A DNA stretch of 64,000 nt from Macrotis lagotis (taxonomy: Eukaryota; Chordata; Mammalia; Peramelemorphia; Peramelidae). The DNA is taken from NCBI RefSeq assembly GCF_037893015.1, contig NC_133660.1, forward strand, positions 282,039,067-282,103,066, written 5' to 3'. Position numbers and translations under genes: made by a program. The notes below the pieces were generated by a model. That model was not told the DNA's origin. It did not search any database and worked only from the letters and a program-made list of their open reading frames with translations. Below, one piece after another: positions 21,193 through 32,717 of the stretch. Every line of letters begins with the position of its first letter. Position 1 is the first letter of the stretch.

Positions 21193-21214
21193 AAAAAATG
21201 GTTAAATGAATGTC

Positions 21215-21686
21215 AAAAAGAAAAGTATAAAAGAGAAGCTGATGTGATTTCATCAGTGGAAAGAATATGAAAGTAAAGGCATTATCACTTGCTTTGCACC
21301 CTAAGGATCATGGGACTTTTCCATTTGATTTGCAGCAGATACCTTCCCTGTGTGAAGTCTCCCTCATTAGAATGGGAGCTCCTTGAGGACAGGCATTAAT
21401 TTTTCTCTTTGTCTCCACAGAACTTTGCACAATTTTGCACCCAGTGAGACTTTTATTCCCCCCCCCCCAATTCCCTTTCAGGAACAAGGAATTTGTTTTT
21501 ATTAATAACCATTCCTTCCCTGGTATTATTTTCCCTTTTAACCCTCACTTCCACACTACAATTCCCACTTGTTTCCCTTTTGAGTTTATTGTGTTTTTAC
21601 ATACACCTATGTATATATTTTTGTAATACTTCTTTGTTTCAGATAAGAGTAAAATTCATCTACTTCCCCTCTTCCATTCTCCAAGT
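21215..21686. other. Unique sequence, no gene seen
   Basis: A short 'gggagctccttgaggacagg' word (about 21,375) is typical of old L2/MIR ends. Otherwise nothing is recognised. A C10-11 run lies at 21,458-21,468. Confidence 0.4.
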
Positions 21687-21701
21687 TTGTACTCACTTTT
21701 C

Positions 21702-21862
21702 TTTTTTTTTTAGGGTGTTTTTTTTTGTAAGGCAAATGGGGTTAAGTGACTTGCCCAAGGCCACACAGCTAGGTAATTATTAAGTGTCTGAGACCGGATT
21801 TGAACCCAGGTACTCCTGACTCCAGGGCCAGTGCTTTATCCACTGCACCACCTAGCCGCCCC
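21702..21862 (-). mobile_element. A-type CORE-SINE with 15-bp perfect TSD
   Basis: Antisense, full length. 'ttgtactcacttttc' occurs at 21,687-21,701 and again at 21,863-21,877 without mismatch, pointing to a young insertion. Confidence 0.95.
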
Positions 21863-22055
21863 TTGTACTCACTTTTCACACACACACTAATTAGTATATT
21901 CCTTTTACTCTTCTTTTACTCCACTAAAACCCCCCAAAACAGAACAAATCCATTGCCATGTTCCTTATTTTTCTAACTCCCTCTATACCCTTTGAAGACA
22001 TTTAAGATCCTTGAGGGACACTGTTTCTTCTCTTCCATTAAAATGTTAGCACTTA

Positions 22056-22203
22056 GGGGTGGCTAGGTGGCATAGTGGATAAAGCACTGGCCTTGGAGTA
22101 CCTGGGTTCAAATCCGGTCTCAGACACTTAGTAATTACTTAGCTGTGTGGCCTTGGGCAAGCCACTTAACCCCATTTGCCTTGCAAAAACCTAAAACAAA
22201 AAA
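22056..22203 (+). mobile_element. A-type CORE-SINE with 13-bp perfect TSD
   Basis: 'aaatgttagcact' occurs at 22,041-22,053 and 22,204-22,216. The copy lacks the 'tcaggag' octamer normally found between 'ggag' and 'tacctg' (about 22,100). Confidence 0.95.
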
Positions 22204-22284
22204 AAATGTTAGCACTGCATGATAAGACAGCTCCTTCCAGTTACCGAAATCACTATGTCTTTCAAGATTTTTGAATGTCACTTA

Positions 22285-23480
22285 TTTAAAGCAGCCACTA
22301 CCTGATCTTGTGTGATCCCCACTGTACTTTATTGGTTCTTAAGGTTCCTTCTGTCTGGTTTTGACATGGAAGCCCTGAATTTTAGCTATTATGTTACTGA
22401 AACTTTGGTCTTTTTTTTTTCAGGAAGTTATTATCAGATTCTTTCTGTCTTCACTTTGTCCTTTGTTCTAATAGAGCTGGGCATTTTCATTTATCATTTC
22501 TTGAAATGGAATATTTAGATTTTTTAAAAAAATATCGACTTCAGGGAATCCAATGATCCATCAACGATCTCTCCTTGACCTACCTGTTTTCTAATTCATT
22601 TTTTTAATATTGGATATTTCATACTTTTTTATTTTTCAATTTTTTTGATTGACGTCTTACCCATTTCTTGAGTAAGGCCTACCACTTCCTCTTCACAGAT
22701 GATTATTCTCCTAATTTTTTTTTCTCAAGAGTTTTTAATGCTTTATTTCCTCTTTCTTCATTCTCCTAGATTTTCATGTTTATCTCATAGAAAATTCCTC
22801 TTTTTTCCTCTTGCGACTCTACTGAGAGTAGCTATTGTATTCTCCTCCTAGGTTGGATTTTTATTGTGTTTTTGAATTGGCAGCAATTCATTGCAGTGGT
22901 TTGTGTTTTCTTTGATTCTCTCTCTCCAGTTTTAGTTCATATCAGAGCCAAGCTCCCTCCCCTTCTCTGGTTTTGGCATGGAACCGTCAGCCTTACAGGA
23001 TATCAGATTCCTAAAACGACTTCAATCTCCTGCTGTTAACCTCCTCCCCACGTTGATGTTCAGCCCACTGGGGTTCAAGGTTCTTTCTGGCATTTCAGAA
23101 TGAAGTGCTGAGTACTTCAGATCTCTGTGGTGTCCTGCTCTGAACAGACACATCTAGGCTACTTGCTGTTCCTGCAGGTGGCTTCCAAGATTCCCCCTGG
23201 GGCTTTTCAATCCCCTGTGGTTCTGCTCCTGCTGCCTCTGAACAGAGAGCCCTGCAGACTACCCAGGTCTCTGACCCATCTTTTGGCCAGACTGGCAGCT
23301 AGAGACTTACTTATCCTTGCTGGCACTGGCTGGTGGCCCTCTTTTATGTAGCCCTGGGCTCCTGGTAGACTCTGTAGTTCTGGAGGGTGGGTCTAGACAT
23401 TTACTGTGGTTTCTTTGCATTTCTTGATCCTTATTCAGCCTGGTGGGATATTTTAGTTTTTTGTGGAAACCATTCAGTGG
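22285..23480 (-). mobile_element. Old L1/HAL1 ORF1 and 5'UTR region
   Basis: Between 22,300 and 22,640 the plus strand parallels 9,990-10,320 word by word ('cttgtgtgatccccactgta', 'gacttcagggaatccaatgatcc', 'gatatttcatac'). Next come the coiled-coil region (22,640-22,930) and a GC-richer 5'UTR-like part to about 23,480. No frame survives. Confidence 0.55.
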
Positions 23481-23514
23481 CCATCTGGGTCAGAAGTCCA
23501 CACCATCCATATTC

Positions 23515-23765
23515 CCCCATCTTACATTACTCCCCTTCAAGCATTTTACCTCCTAATAAGACTGACCTATTGTTTTTCCCTGCATATGACATTCCATCTC
23601 CCCCTTCTCTCACTTTGCCCAGCTCAGTTCTCATGTTTGGAGTGCTATTACCACTTCCCTTTTCATTTTGGAATCTCTAGATTCCAAAGTTCAGTTCAAG
23701 TGCCACCTCCTCCTAAAACCCAGGAGTCCCTATTTCTATAATTCTCATCTACACAAAAATCTGTC
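23515..23765 (+). mobile_element. L2 3' region
   Basis: 'ttcagttcaagtgccacctcctcctaaaacc' region at 23,690-23,720 and 'cctgcatatgacattcc' upstream are standard L2 3' words. Diverged. Confidence 0.55.
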
Positions 23766-23941
23766 AAAGAGACATCATTGATTCTTTTTTTTGGCCTGTT
23801 TTTATTGATTTTTTTTGTTTCTTCTATCTCCATTATATTCCATGTATCTCTCCCAGAGGGTCATCCCTACAACAATTATCTTTTTTAGAGGGGGGATCAC
23901 AATTTTTTGTTGTGCAGTTATGACGTATATAGTGTTTTCTT

Positions 23942-24101
23942 CTTCTTCTTTTTTTTTAGGTTTTTTGCAAGGCAATGGGGTTAAGTGGCTTGCCCAAGGC
24001 CACAGAGCTAGGTAATTATTAAGTGTCTGAGATCGGATTTGAACCCAGGAACTCCTGACTCCAGGGCTGGTGCTTTATCCACTGCACCACCTAGCCGCCC
24101 C
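23942..24101 (-). mobile_element. A-type CORE-SINE with 15-bp TSD
   Basis: 'atatagtgttttctt' lies at 23,927-23,941 and 24,103-24,117. Full length, inside L1. Confidence 0.95.
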
Positions 24102-24630
24102 AATATAGTGTTTTCTTGACTATGCTTGCTTCACTCTGCATCAGTTCATCAGATCTTTTCAACTTCTCTGTATTTATCAAATACATAATTTTTTATAGCA
24201 TGATAATATTCCATTACATTTGTGTACCTTAATTTGTTAACCATTACCCAATTGATGGCATCTACTTTGTTTCCAGTTTTTAGCAAACACAAAAAACCCA
24301 CCAATAGTCTGATGTATATGGAGACTTTCTTTTTCGCGATGGTTTCCTTAGGAGTAAGTCCAGTAATGGAATCTTTGGTTCAGAGTATAGATATTTTAGT
24401 TACTTATTTAGCTAATTTCAAATTGCTTTCCAAAATGGTTGTACCATTTTGGGACTTCAACATATCAGTCTACTATCATTCCACAACCCCTCCAACATCG
24501 ATTGTTGCAACTTTTCATAATTTTTGTCAATTTACAGGGTGGAGGGGGAACCCTCAGAGTTATTTGGATTTATATTTACCTTATTTTTACTGATTTGTAG
24601 CATTCTTTCACATGGTTGTGATTCTTTTTT

Positions 24631-24778
24631 TTTTTAGTTTTTTTTTTTTTGTTTTTTTGCAGGGCAAATGGGGTTAAGTGGCTTGCCCAAGGCCACACGG
24701 CTAGGTAATTATTAAGTGTCTGAGACCGGATTTGATTCCAGGGCCGGTGCTTTATCCACTGCGCCACCTAGCTGTCCT
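24631..24778 (-). mobile_element. A-type CORE-SINE inside L1
   Basis: Long T tract at the left. 'tgtgattctttttt' repeats at 24,617-24,630 and 24,780-24,793. An internal deletion removes the 'acccaggtactcctg' part (about 24,735). Confidence 0.9.
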
Positions 24779-24845
24779 GTGTGATTCTTTTTTTGAGAGT
24801 CATTTGTTCATATGCTTTAATCACATATTTTGGGGGAATGGCTAT

Positions 24846-24848
<3 letters not shown>

Positions 24849-24880
<32 letters not shown>
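24849..24880. repeat. (CA)n microsatellite
   Basis: About 16 CA units, preceded by TACATA and followed by TATA. It lies inside old L1 sequence. Confidence 0.95.
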
Positions 24881-24884
<4 letters not shown>

Positions 24885-25094
24885 GTTTCTATTTCTTAGA
24901 TATTGACCCTAATCAGAGACATATGATATGTAGACTTCCCCACCATCACCCATTTGACCACTTCCCAAAACATAGGTAAACTAAAGTTGTCTGGGCAGAA
25001 ACTTTTTTGTTTTGAGTAATTATCTATTTCATCTTTTGTTTTTTGGTTACAAATACATCTCATTTCCACAGCTATGGAAATAAGATATATTCTT

Positions 25095-25255
25095 TTTGTT
25101 TTGTTTTGTTTTTGGGGGGGGCAAGAAAATGGAGTTAAGTGACTTGTCCAGGGTCACACAATTAAGTAAGTATTAAGTGTCTGAAGTCAAATTTGAATTC
25201 AGGTCCTCCTGACTCCAGGGCCAGTGCTCTATCCACTGACCCACCTATCTATACC
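25095..25255 (-). mobile_element. Diverged A-type-like CORE-SINE with 16-bp TSD
   Basis: 'aataagatatattctt' is perfectly repeated at 25,079-25,094 and 25,256-25,271, although the element body itself is more diverged ('cacctatctatacc' head). Confidence 0.9.
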
Positions 25256-25980
25256 AATAAGATATATTCTTAACCAAACAAGATATGGAAATATATGATT
25301 TGTCTCTCTTCTAAATTTTTTTTTCATGATAGAAGCATTTAGATTGTCTTGTGGAATGGAGTGTAAGATACTGATCTAAGCCTAATTTCTGCCAGACTGC
25401 TTTCCAATTTTCTCATCATTTAAAATAAACTAAGGAATTTTCCCCTAGGTTATTTATGTTTTTCACCTTATCAAACATTGAGTTTAGTTCTTTTGTTTCT
25501 GATTCTTTTTGCCTAGTCTGCTCTACTGATTTATCTTTATTTTTTTAACCAATACCATATGGTTTTGATGACTGCTGCTTTATAATATAGTTTGAACTCT
25601 GGAAATGTTATTCCCCTTTCATCTCTACTTCTCATCATTATTTCCATTGATTTTTCCTAGATCTTTTGCTTTTTCAAATGAATTTTGTTATTTTATTAAG
25701 CTCTATAAAATGCTTTCTTAATAATTTTATTCATATGGCATTAAAATGTTAGTTAATTTTTAAAGCTTTGTCATTTCTATTATATTGGCAAAGCCTAGCC
25801 ATGAACACTGAATATTCTTCCGGTTATTTAAGTTATTCTTTATTTCTTTGAGGCGGACTTTGCAATTGAATTTCTAACAAGATCTTTGCATGCTTTGGTA
25901 GGTCCAATCTCAGATGTTTTATACATCTTGTGGTTATATGATTGCCTTTTAAACACAAACTATTTAAATGGTAAAGCAAA

Positions 25981-26965
25981 GTAATAATAATCAATCATAA
26001 TGTTTAGCCAATAGACTAAAGTGCTTACCATGTAGCACTTCACTAACTGAGGGAGTTATAGAAAAAGGCAAAGGATGGTTACCACTCTCAAAGAGTCTAT
26101 AATCTTATGGGGGAGACAAGAAAACAAATAAACAAGCAAGTTATATGTAGGAATAATCAAAGGTCAGTTACTCGATAGACAGTAAAATAAAGCAGAATAA
26201 AAATATCACAGTCCAGCCACGCCAGCCTGGACCAGGCTATTCCATCAATGTACCAATTCCATCAAGCCTTCATAGAGGAAAATGGACACACACTTTTAGG
26301 AATGTAACAGAGAGACCAAGGAGAGAGAAACCCAGATTTCTTGGATGTACCCAGGATGACTGGTGATTCTGGAACATGGATCTTGATATCGAGCTACTTC
26401 TCTGCCAGCTGCTCCCATTTTGGTCTTCATTGCTCTTTTTCTACTCATAAGTAGAGAAAGCCACCAGAAATTCTCTTGGTTCCCAGCCACCTTTAACAGG
26501 ACATTAAGAAAGTAATGTAGAGTCACGGATGAATCGTACTTGATGACCTCTCAAATCCCTTTGAGTTCTGAGATTTCTTGGGTTTACCATAGACTAGACA
26601 CTTTCTCCCCAATAGGGATGGTCACCATACCATAGGACCCTGCCTCCTCTGATCCTGGCTCTAGGTCCTATAGGACAAACAGATAGAACCACTGATATCT
26701 CAGGGGAAATTAACTGAACAGAGAAGCCAGTTACTTAGCAGGGCAGCTAGAAAGGGTCATTTAGGGATTTGAATTGAGAGTATGTGGCAGGCTAAGGTGC
26801 TGAAACCTGGTTGGCCTCTGAAGCTAGGGAATCTGGATAGGCTGGGACAGTATGAAGGTATTGGAGCCCTCTGGATGGCAGGGACATTATGGAAGATTTC
26901 AAAAAAGAGAAGAGGGACTGCGTCTTCCTCCACCCATTTTCCACCTAGGATTAGCTCTGATCTCC
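25981..26965. other. Unique sequence, no gene seen
   Basis: 26,075-26,150 ('ctctcaaagagtctataatc...gggggagacaag') resembles an unnamed old interspersed repeat. Nothing else is recognised. Confidence 0.4.
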
Positions 26966-26980
26966 CAAGCACTGGGTTTT

Positions 26981-27125
26981 TTTTATTTTGCAAGGCAAAC
27001 GGGGTTAAGTGGCTTGCCCAAGGCCACACGGCTAGGTAATTATTAAGTGTCTGAGACTGGATTTGAGCCCAGGTACTCCTGACTCCAGGGCCGGTGCTTT
27101 ATCTACTATGCCACCTAGCCGCCCC
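26981..27125 (-). mobile_element. A-type CORE-SINE with 15-bp TSD
   Basis: 'caagcactgggtttt' (26,966-26,980) against 'caagccctgggtttt' (27,126-27,140), one mismatch. It inserted just beside the 3' end of a B-type SINE. Confidence 0.95.
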
Positions 27126-27140
27126 CAAGCCCTGGGTTTT

Positions 27141-27410
27141 GAAGAAGACTATGACATCAGAGAGGTGATGCCATGGCATATATGTGAATTAGATTCGTGC
27201 TAAGTCATCAGCCTCACTTTCTCCTCCAGAGCTATTGGGTCCAGTGGCCAGATGGGAATCAGGACAACTGGAGACAGCCCAGGATGCAAGGTAATCAGGG
27301 TTAAGTGACTTTCCCAAGGTCACACAGGTAGTAAATGCTTGAGGCCAAATCTAAACTCAAATCCTGTAGACCACAGGACTGGTGTTCTATCCACTGTGCC
27401 ACCTAGTTGT
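27141..27410 (-). mobile_element. B-type CORE-SINE
   Basis: 'gaagaagactatgacatcag' to 'ccacctagttgtag' on the plus strand. Near full length and antisense. Confidence 0.8.
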
Positions 27411-27639
27411 AGTGGGTATTAGACTCTCGAAGCCTCGGGAAATATTTGCTGGATAATGGTCTTTCAGAACATAGGAAAGAGTGGCCTCGAGGCCCATACT
27501 TCAAAGTCTGGAAGGATACAGAGGCTGGGCCAGGTGTGGAAATGCATACATGCAGTAGGAATGCTGTGTCATCATAACAGGGAGGAATGCTGCCAGGTGA
27601 GACAGATCCCAGGCCTGAGAGCTAGAAGCAGCTCTCTTT

Positions 27640-27780
27640 CCCACCTCCTTTTTGGCAGGAGAAACTGAGGTCCAAAAAGGTTAAATAACTTGGCCAAATG
27701 GACATAGAATGGAAGCTGCAAAGTTGCAATTGAACCCATAATTTTGTGTTGACTCCAACCCAATGTTTTTGCTGTGAAAA
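27640..27780 (-). mobile_element. MIR/THER1-like fragment
   Basis: 'ggagaaactgaggtcc', 'taaataacttggccaa' and 'gcaattgaaccca' give the antisense MIR core. Confidence 0.55.
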
Positions 27781-27789
27781 TCTAGGTCC

Positions 27790-27791
<2 letters not shown>

Positions 27792-27843
<52 letters not shown>

Positions 27844-27890
27844 CAGAGACAGATAGTGACAGAGAAAGACAGAGGCAGAGAGAGACAGAG
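27792..27890. repeat. (GA)n grading into (GAGACA)n
   Basis: About 15 GA units from 27,794, then repeated 'gacaga' units to about 27,880. The opposite strand is Ser/Leu-rich in translation, which explains an apparent 128-codon frame there. Confidence 0.9.
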
Positions 27891-28014
27891 AGTCAGTCAA
27901 AGAGACACTTGGAATGCACAGAGAGAAAACAGATGGGGCAGAGAGGAAGGGAGAGTCAGAGATAAGACAGAAAGGGAGGAAGGGACTGATTACTGGCTGA
28001 AATGACATGGGTTC

Positions 28015-28545
28015 ACCAAGTTATGGTACAGGAATGTGATGGACTACTATTGTTCCATAAGAAATCATAAGTGACTGGACTTTAGAGAAGCCTGGAAAGA
28101 CTCACATGAACTGATGCTGAGTGAAGTGAGCAGAATCAGGAGAACACCGTCCGCATTAACAGCAGCACTGTGAGATGATCAGCTATGATGGACTCAGCTA
28201 TTCTAAGCAGTTCAGAGATCAATGACAATCACAGAGACCTGCTGTGGACAATATCATCCACCTCCAAAGAAAAACTATGGAACCTGAATACAGAGCAAAG
28301 CATACCTTTGTTCACTTTTAAAAACTTTTATATTATATCTTTCTTTCTCATGTTTTTCCCCTTCTAGTTCTTCTTTTATAGCCTATTATAGAAATATGTT
28401 AAAAATGGATTTTATATGTACAATATGTTGGTTGCCATGGGAAGGGAGGGTGGGAAGGTAGGGGGTGGAAAATATGGAATTCAAGTTTGTAAAAAGATGA
28501 ATGTTGAAAGCTATCTTTGCATGTAATTGAAAAATAAACAAGCAA
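28015..28545 (+). mobile_element. L1 3' end, 5'-truncated
   Basis: In sense order: 'gatggactactattgttcc', 'ctgatgctgagtgaagtgagcag', 'gacaatatcatccacc', 'gcaaagcatacc', then 'gaatgttgaaagctatctttgc' and A-rich tail repeats (CAAACAAA, AAATAAAT) to about 28,567. Confidence 0.8.
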
Positions 28546-28574
28546 ACAAACAAATAAATAAATAAAAGAAGGAA

Positions 28575-28725
28575 ATTACATGGATTCACATCCCAGTTCT
28601 ATCATGTAATACTTAGGTGACCTTGGATAAGTCTCTTGCCTTTGTGACTTTGCAGTTTTTTGATTTATAAAATGATGCTAGCTGAAGTCTATCCCTTCCA
28701 GCTCTAATCTCTGTCCTTTGATCTA
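28575..28725 (+). mobile_element. MIR/THER1-like SINE
   Basis: 'taggtgaccttggataagtc', 'gatttataaaatgatgc' and 'cttccagctctaatctctg'. Confidence 0.65.
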
Positions 28726-29194
28726 GACCTTGGCCAGAGTCACAAGAGGAAGATGGAAGGAGGGGGGCTTGGGGATCCTGGGCTGTTCTCTGGGATCTGG
28801 GGAGGCCTAGGCTGGTCAGAGCTGAAGGTGCTGGGTGGCACCCAGAATCCTGCAGGGCCCATCCTACACCCTTGGGGAACTTTCCTCATTCTTTCCTGGG
28901 CTCTCTGCCCCTCCCCAGCTTCTCCTAATGATATCTTGGCCCAGGATTAGCTATATTTGGAATACTGCCAACCTCATGACTGAAGCAGGGTTCTGAGCAG
29001 CTGTCAGGCCAGTATGAAAGGAGGGTAAAAGAGACCTGAAGGTGGGGGGCTCGAGATGGTCGGGGGGCAGGAGCGCAAGTGGCCCCCCATTCAGCTTCCA
29101 TTAGCACACAGTAGGTGCTTTTTAATAAATATTGCACTGCCAAGGCCTCCATTTCTCCCCGAAATATTTTGGACCTGCTTTCACAGGTATACAG
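28726..29194. other. Unique sequence, no gene seen
   Basis: G-rich around 28,750-28,850. 'agcacacagtaggtgc' at about 29,103 is a MIR/L2 end-type word. Confidence 0.4.
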
Positions 29195-29325
29195 AATCTG
29201 GAGGGAATGTAATTATCTTGAGGACAGGGACTATTTGAGTTGATATTTGATATTTGATATTTGAACCTCCAGCACCCAGGAGAAAATCTGGTCCACAGTA
29301 GGTCCTTTAGAAATAGTGGCTGAAA
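29195..29325 (+). mobile_element. L2/MIR-type 3' end with 7-bp tandem
   Basis: 'cttgaggacagggactattt' and 'ccacagtaggtcctttag' are typical. A 'gatattt' heptamer is repeated three to four times at 29,241-29,264. Confidence 0.5.
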
Positions 29326-29624
29326 AAAATTAATGAGAAATAAATTTAAAAAAAGAAATAGTGACTAAAAACAACAAAAAAGAAAAAGAAATGAAAAGAA
29401 ATAGTGGCGGTTGAACTGAGAACCAAACCCTTATTAGTTTTCTCTATATCACCCCCTTCTTGCATTCATTGTCGTAGGCAAAGTGACCTGGTAGCCAATC
29501 TCAGGCTGATGGTGTGGAGCCTTGGACTTGGGGGGATGACAGTAGAGGCCTAGGATTAAATCTCTGCTTCCATGTGCCTCTAAGTTTCCAAGTCCAATTG
29601 TTTTGTCCTCTCCCTCCATGTAGT
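29326..29624. other. A-rich then unique sequence
   Basis: A-rich 29,326-29,405, then unremarkable sequence. Confidence 0.4.
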
Positions 29625-29822
29625 CGGTCCTGAGTTCAAATATGACCTCAGACACTTCCCAGCCATGTGACCCTCAGCAAGTCACTTCACCCTGTTTGCC
29701 TCAGTTTCCTCCTCTGTAAAATGAGCTGGAGAAGGAAATGGCAAACTGCTCTAGTATCTCTGCCAAGAAATCCCCAAATGAGGTCTCAAAAAATCAGATA
29801 TAACTGAAATGACTGAACAATA
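29625..29822 (+). mobile_element. C-type CORE-SINE, head eroded
   Basis: 'gtgaccctcagcaagtcac', 'cctctgtaaaatgagctgg' and 'gccaagaaatccccaaatg', ending 'gactgaacaata'. Confidence 0.8.
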
Positions 29823-29879
29823 ATCCTTCCTTTGAGAACAATTCCATGTTTTCTGTAAAGTCTTCTGGGATGCTCCTCC

Positions 29880-30100
29880 AGAGCTAATTGGTACTGCTTG
29901 GCCTGAAGTCAGGAAAACCTGAGTTCAAATTCATTCTCATATACTTAGGATCTTGTAGACAAGTCTCTTCACTTCTGTCTCAGTTTCCTCATCTATAAAA
30001 TGAGGATAATAACAGTATCTACTCCTCAGGTATTTGGATCAAATAAAAAATCTGTAAAGTTCTTTGCCCACCTTATAATACTGTGTGTTGTGTGAATTTT
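29880..30100 (+). mobile_element. MIR/THER1-like SINE
   Basis: 'tgaagtcaggaaaacctgag', 'catctataaaatgagg' and 'gtaaagttctttgcccacc' span the whole element. Confidence 0.75.
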
Positions 30101-30104
30101 TTTA

Positions 30105-31170
30105 GTGTTTTTAATTGTTTATTTTCCAATTTTATATAAAGATAATTTTCAACATTCATTTTTATAAAATTTTCTCCCTGAAAGAAAACAAGTCAATATC
30201 CAATTGATAAATAATCAAAGGATATGAAGACGCAGCTTTTAGATGAAGAAATTAAAGCTATCCATAGTCAAATGAAAAACTACTGTAAATCATTACTGAT
30301 TAGAAAAATGTAAATTAAAACAACTCTGAGGTTGTTTGCCCGACACCCATTGGATTGTCTAAAATGACAATTTTTAGAAAAGGAAAATGATCAATATTGG
30401 AAAGAATGTGGGGAAACCGGAACACTAATGCACTATTAGTGGAGTTGTGAACTGATCTAACCATTCTGGAGAGCAATTTGGAACTATGGCCAAAGACTTG
30501 CACAAACTGATGGCCGAATAAAGTGAGCAGAACCTGGAGAACATTGTACCCATGAATGGTAACCTTGTGAGAGGGATCGACTATAATGGATGCAATTCTC
30601 AGCAGTTCAGTGATCAAAGACAAATCCCGAGAGACCTGTTATGGAAAATGACATCCACATTCGAAAAAACAAAACACAATTAAAAAAACCCACTATGGAG
30701 ATGGAACGCAAAGCAAAGCATACTAATGCTCACTTTTTAAAATATCTTTTTTTCTTTCTTTCTCACAGTTTTTTCCCTGTTCTAATTTCTCTTTCACAAC
30801 ATGACTAATATGGAATTACATTAAACATGATTGTGCGTGTATAATTTATACTAGATTGTTTGCTTCCGTGGGAGGAGAGGCAAGGGAGGGTGGTAGAAAA
30901 ATGTAGAACTCAAACTTGCAGATAGATGAATGCTGAAAACTATCTTTGCATGTAATTGAAAAAAAATAGTTTTCTCTCTCTCACCTTTCCCTTCACCCAC
31001 CCTAGGATAGCAAGTAATGTGATATTTCTCTATTCCATTTTTTTCACATTGTAAAAGAAGGATCAGAACAAAAAGGGGAAAACCATGAGGGAAAAAAACA
31101 AAATAAATTTCCATGCCATTATTCCTTCCTGTCTTGAAAAGTATCTTTTCCTCTCAATAGGTATTCTCGG
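30105..31170 (-). mobile_element. L1 3' region, minus strand, split by a plus-strand L1
   Basis: Left piece 30,105-30,175 ('tattttccaattttatataaag') and right piece 30,968-31,170 ('cacattgtaaaagaaggatc', 'aaaaccatgagg') are consecutive in an antisense L1 end. The plus-strand L1 at 30,180-30,967 lies between. Confidence 0.65.
30180..30967 (+). mobile_element. L1 3' end inserted head-on into another L1
   Basis: Sense order runs from 'aatatccaattgataaataatc' through 'ggagagcaatttggaactatgg', 'aataaagtgagcagaacc' and 'gactataatggatgc' to 'gctgaaaactatctttgcatg' and a poly-A. The flanks 'attttctccct' (about 30,169-30,179) and 'gttttctctct' (about 30,970-30,980) look like a mutated TSD. Confidence 0.75.
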
Positions 31171-32715
31171 AGTAACTTAGTTGATCCCACTGTTCTTTTC
31201 AGTATACCCCACCAGAAAAGTTTCTTATCTGTTTCCTCCTCAGTGGAATGTACAATCCTCAAAGAGAGGGACTGGGTCTTTTCTCACTCTTGGGTGACCA
31301 CTGTGTTAAGGTTGAGGTTCCCACATGGCCCCCAAGGGCATGTTTGGAAGTATTTCTCATTTCTCTAGCTCTCTGTCCCTACTTGAGCAATATGACAACT
31401 TGGTATGATGAGATCATCCATAAATGGTTATCAATTCCCCTTGGAAGCCCATGGTTCTAAAGGCTCAAAGAAAGAATGGATCTATTTATAGGTCAGAGAA
31501 AACAATGAGCACCCTTATCAGTGCTCATGGAAAATACCGATTCTGTCCAATGGAGCAATGGGTCCCCACAACCTCAGTCACTTAACAATCTTGATAGTTA
31601 TGTGTGGGATAAAAATCCTCTTAAAAAAAGAGACCCCTCTGAGCAAAAGAGAAAATTTGTTTTGACTTTTCTCAAGAAAAGGGACCACTCCAAGTCTCAC
31701 AACGGTAGTGAAGATGAAGGAGGTGCCCTGAGGTGACAGTCAAGCAAGAGTATATGGCCTTAATGCAATGGTCTCTCTCGCTGTTGACTCATTGGTTAGT
31801 CTTCAGAGTTACATTCTACTTGTGAAAATCTACCCCAGCAACAAAGAAAAGAATGAAAGGTTTTCATAAAACATGACCTCCCCATCCAGATGGCGAGAAT
31901 GGCCTTCAGGATTAGAACTATCTTATTGAAGTAATGGTCTACTTATCAAACAAGAGGAGTCTTATGAGCTTCATTGGAATGCAAGGTTTTTCTCATGGGA
32001 ACAGTCCCTGTTCTCCCAGTTAAGATAATTTTATCATCAAATAGGTGACAAACTAGAAATGCAAGGTCTCTGGAAATAGTCCACCATTTCACCCCCTAAC
32101 AGAATCGGGAGGGTGCCTGGCTTGGAATGCAAAGTCTCTATCCCTTTTTCTTCTAAGAATAGTCTAAGAGTAAGAGTCTGTCTTTATTTGAATGATTTTT
32201 AATCCTGAGAGGACTTCACTAGGAATATGAACTTTTTTTTTTTTTAGGTATTTGCAAGGCAAATGGGGTTAAGTGATTTGCCCAAGGCCACACAGCTAGG
32301 TAATTATGAAGTGTCTGTGAGCGGATTTGAACCCAGGTACTCCTGACTCCAAGGCCGGTGCTTTATCCACTGCGCCACCTAGCCGCCCGGTAATGTTAAC
32401 CCTTAAGAGGGAATATCCCACTCAGGTAGGACTCCTGGTAAATCCAGGTCTTGCCAAGTTACTCATCATGAGGTAATCCCTAATGAGGTAATCACTAATG
32501 CTGTCCTCAACACCAATAGGCAACTCCCTGTAGAGCCTCTAGCAGGGGGTACCATTGTCCCACCTCCAGAGCTCCAGGAGGTCCAGCCAGTGTCCTGGGT
32601 CTCTATTCCTCTCCTTGTTCCATTCTCCAGTCTTCCCTGTTCTCTGGCTTCAGCCCACTGAGGGAGATTACATCTTTGGTCCTTTTTCTTAGAGAAGAAC
32701 CTTCCTGGCTGAGTC
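31171..32715. other. Unassigned ~1.4 kb, possible degenerate LTR material
   Basis: No gene. A word resembling 'aatgcaaggtctct' recurs at about 31,978, 32,058 and 32,126. 'gaggtaatccctaatgaggtaatcacta' region (32,470-32,500) is a local tandem. I cannot find paired LTRs or a primer-binding site. An A-type SINE sits at 32,232-32,387. Confidence 0.3.
32232..32387 (-). mobile_element. A-type CORE-SINE
   Basis: Full-length antisense copy with a T15 tract. The head ends 'gccacctagccgccc'. No clear TSD. Confidence 0.9.
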
Positions 32716-32717
32716 AG

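Larger units (their letters stand above)
23775..25980 (-). mobile_element. Old L1 3'UTR to ORF2 end, SINE-riddled
   Basis: The complement of L1 reads across 'gcatcagttcatcagatc' (24,137), 'ttaaccattacccaattgatgg' (24,237), 'aaaatggttgtaccatttt' (24,433), 'gtaagatactgatctaagcc' (25,362), 'tgatgactgctgctttataat' (25,567) and 'caaagcctagccatgaacac' (25,790). Three A-type SINEs and a CA repeat interrupt it. Confidence 0.75.

Noticed and set aside
27622..28008. 128-codon minus-strand frame with long Ser/Leu repeats
   Set aside because: It is a translation of the (GA)n/(GACAGA)n microsatellite and an adjacent MIR.
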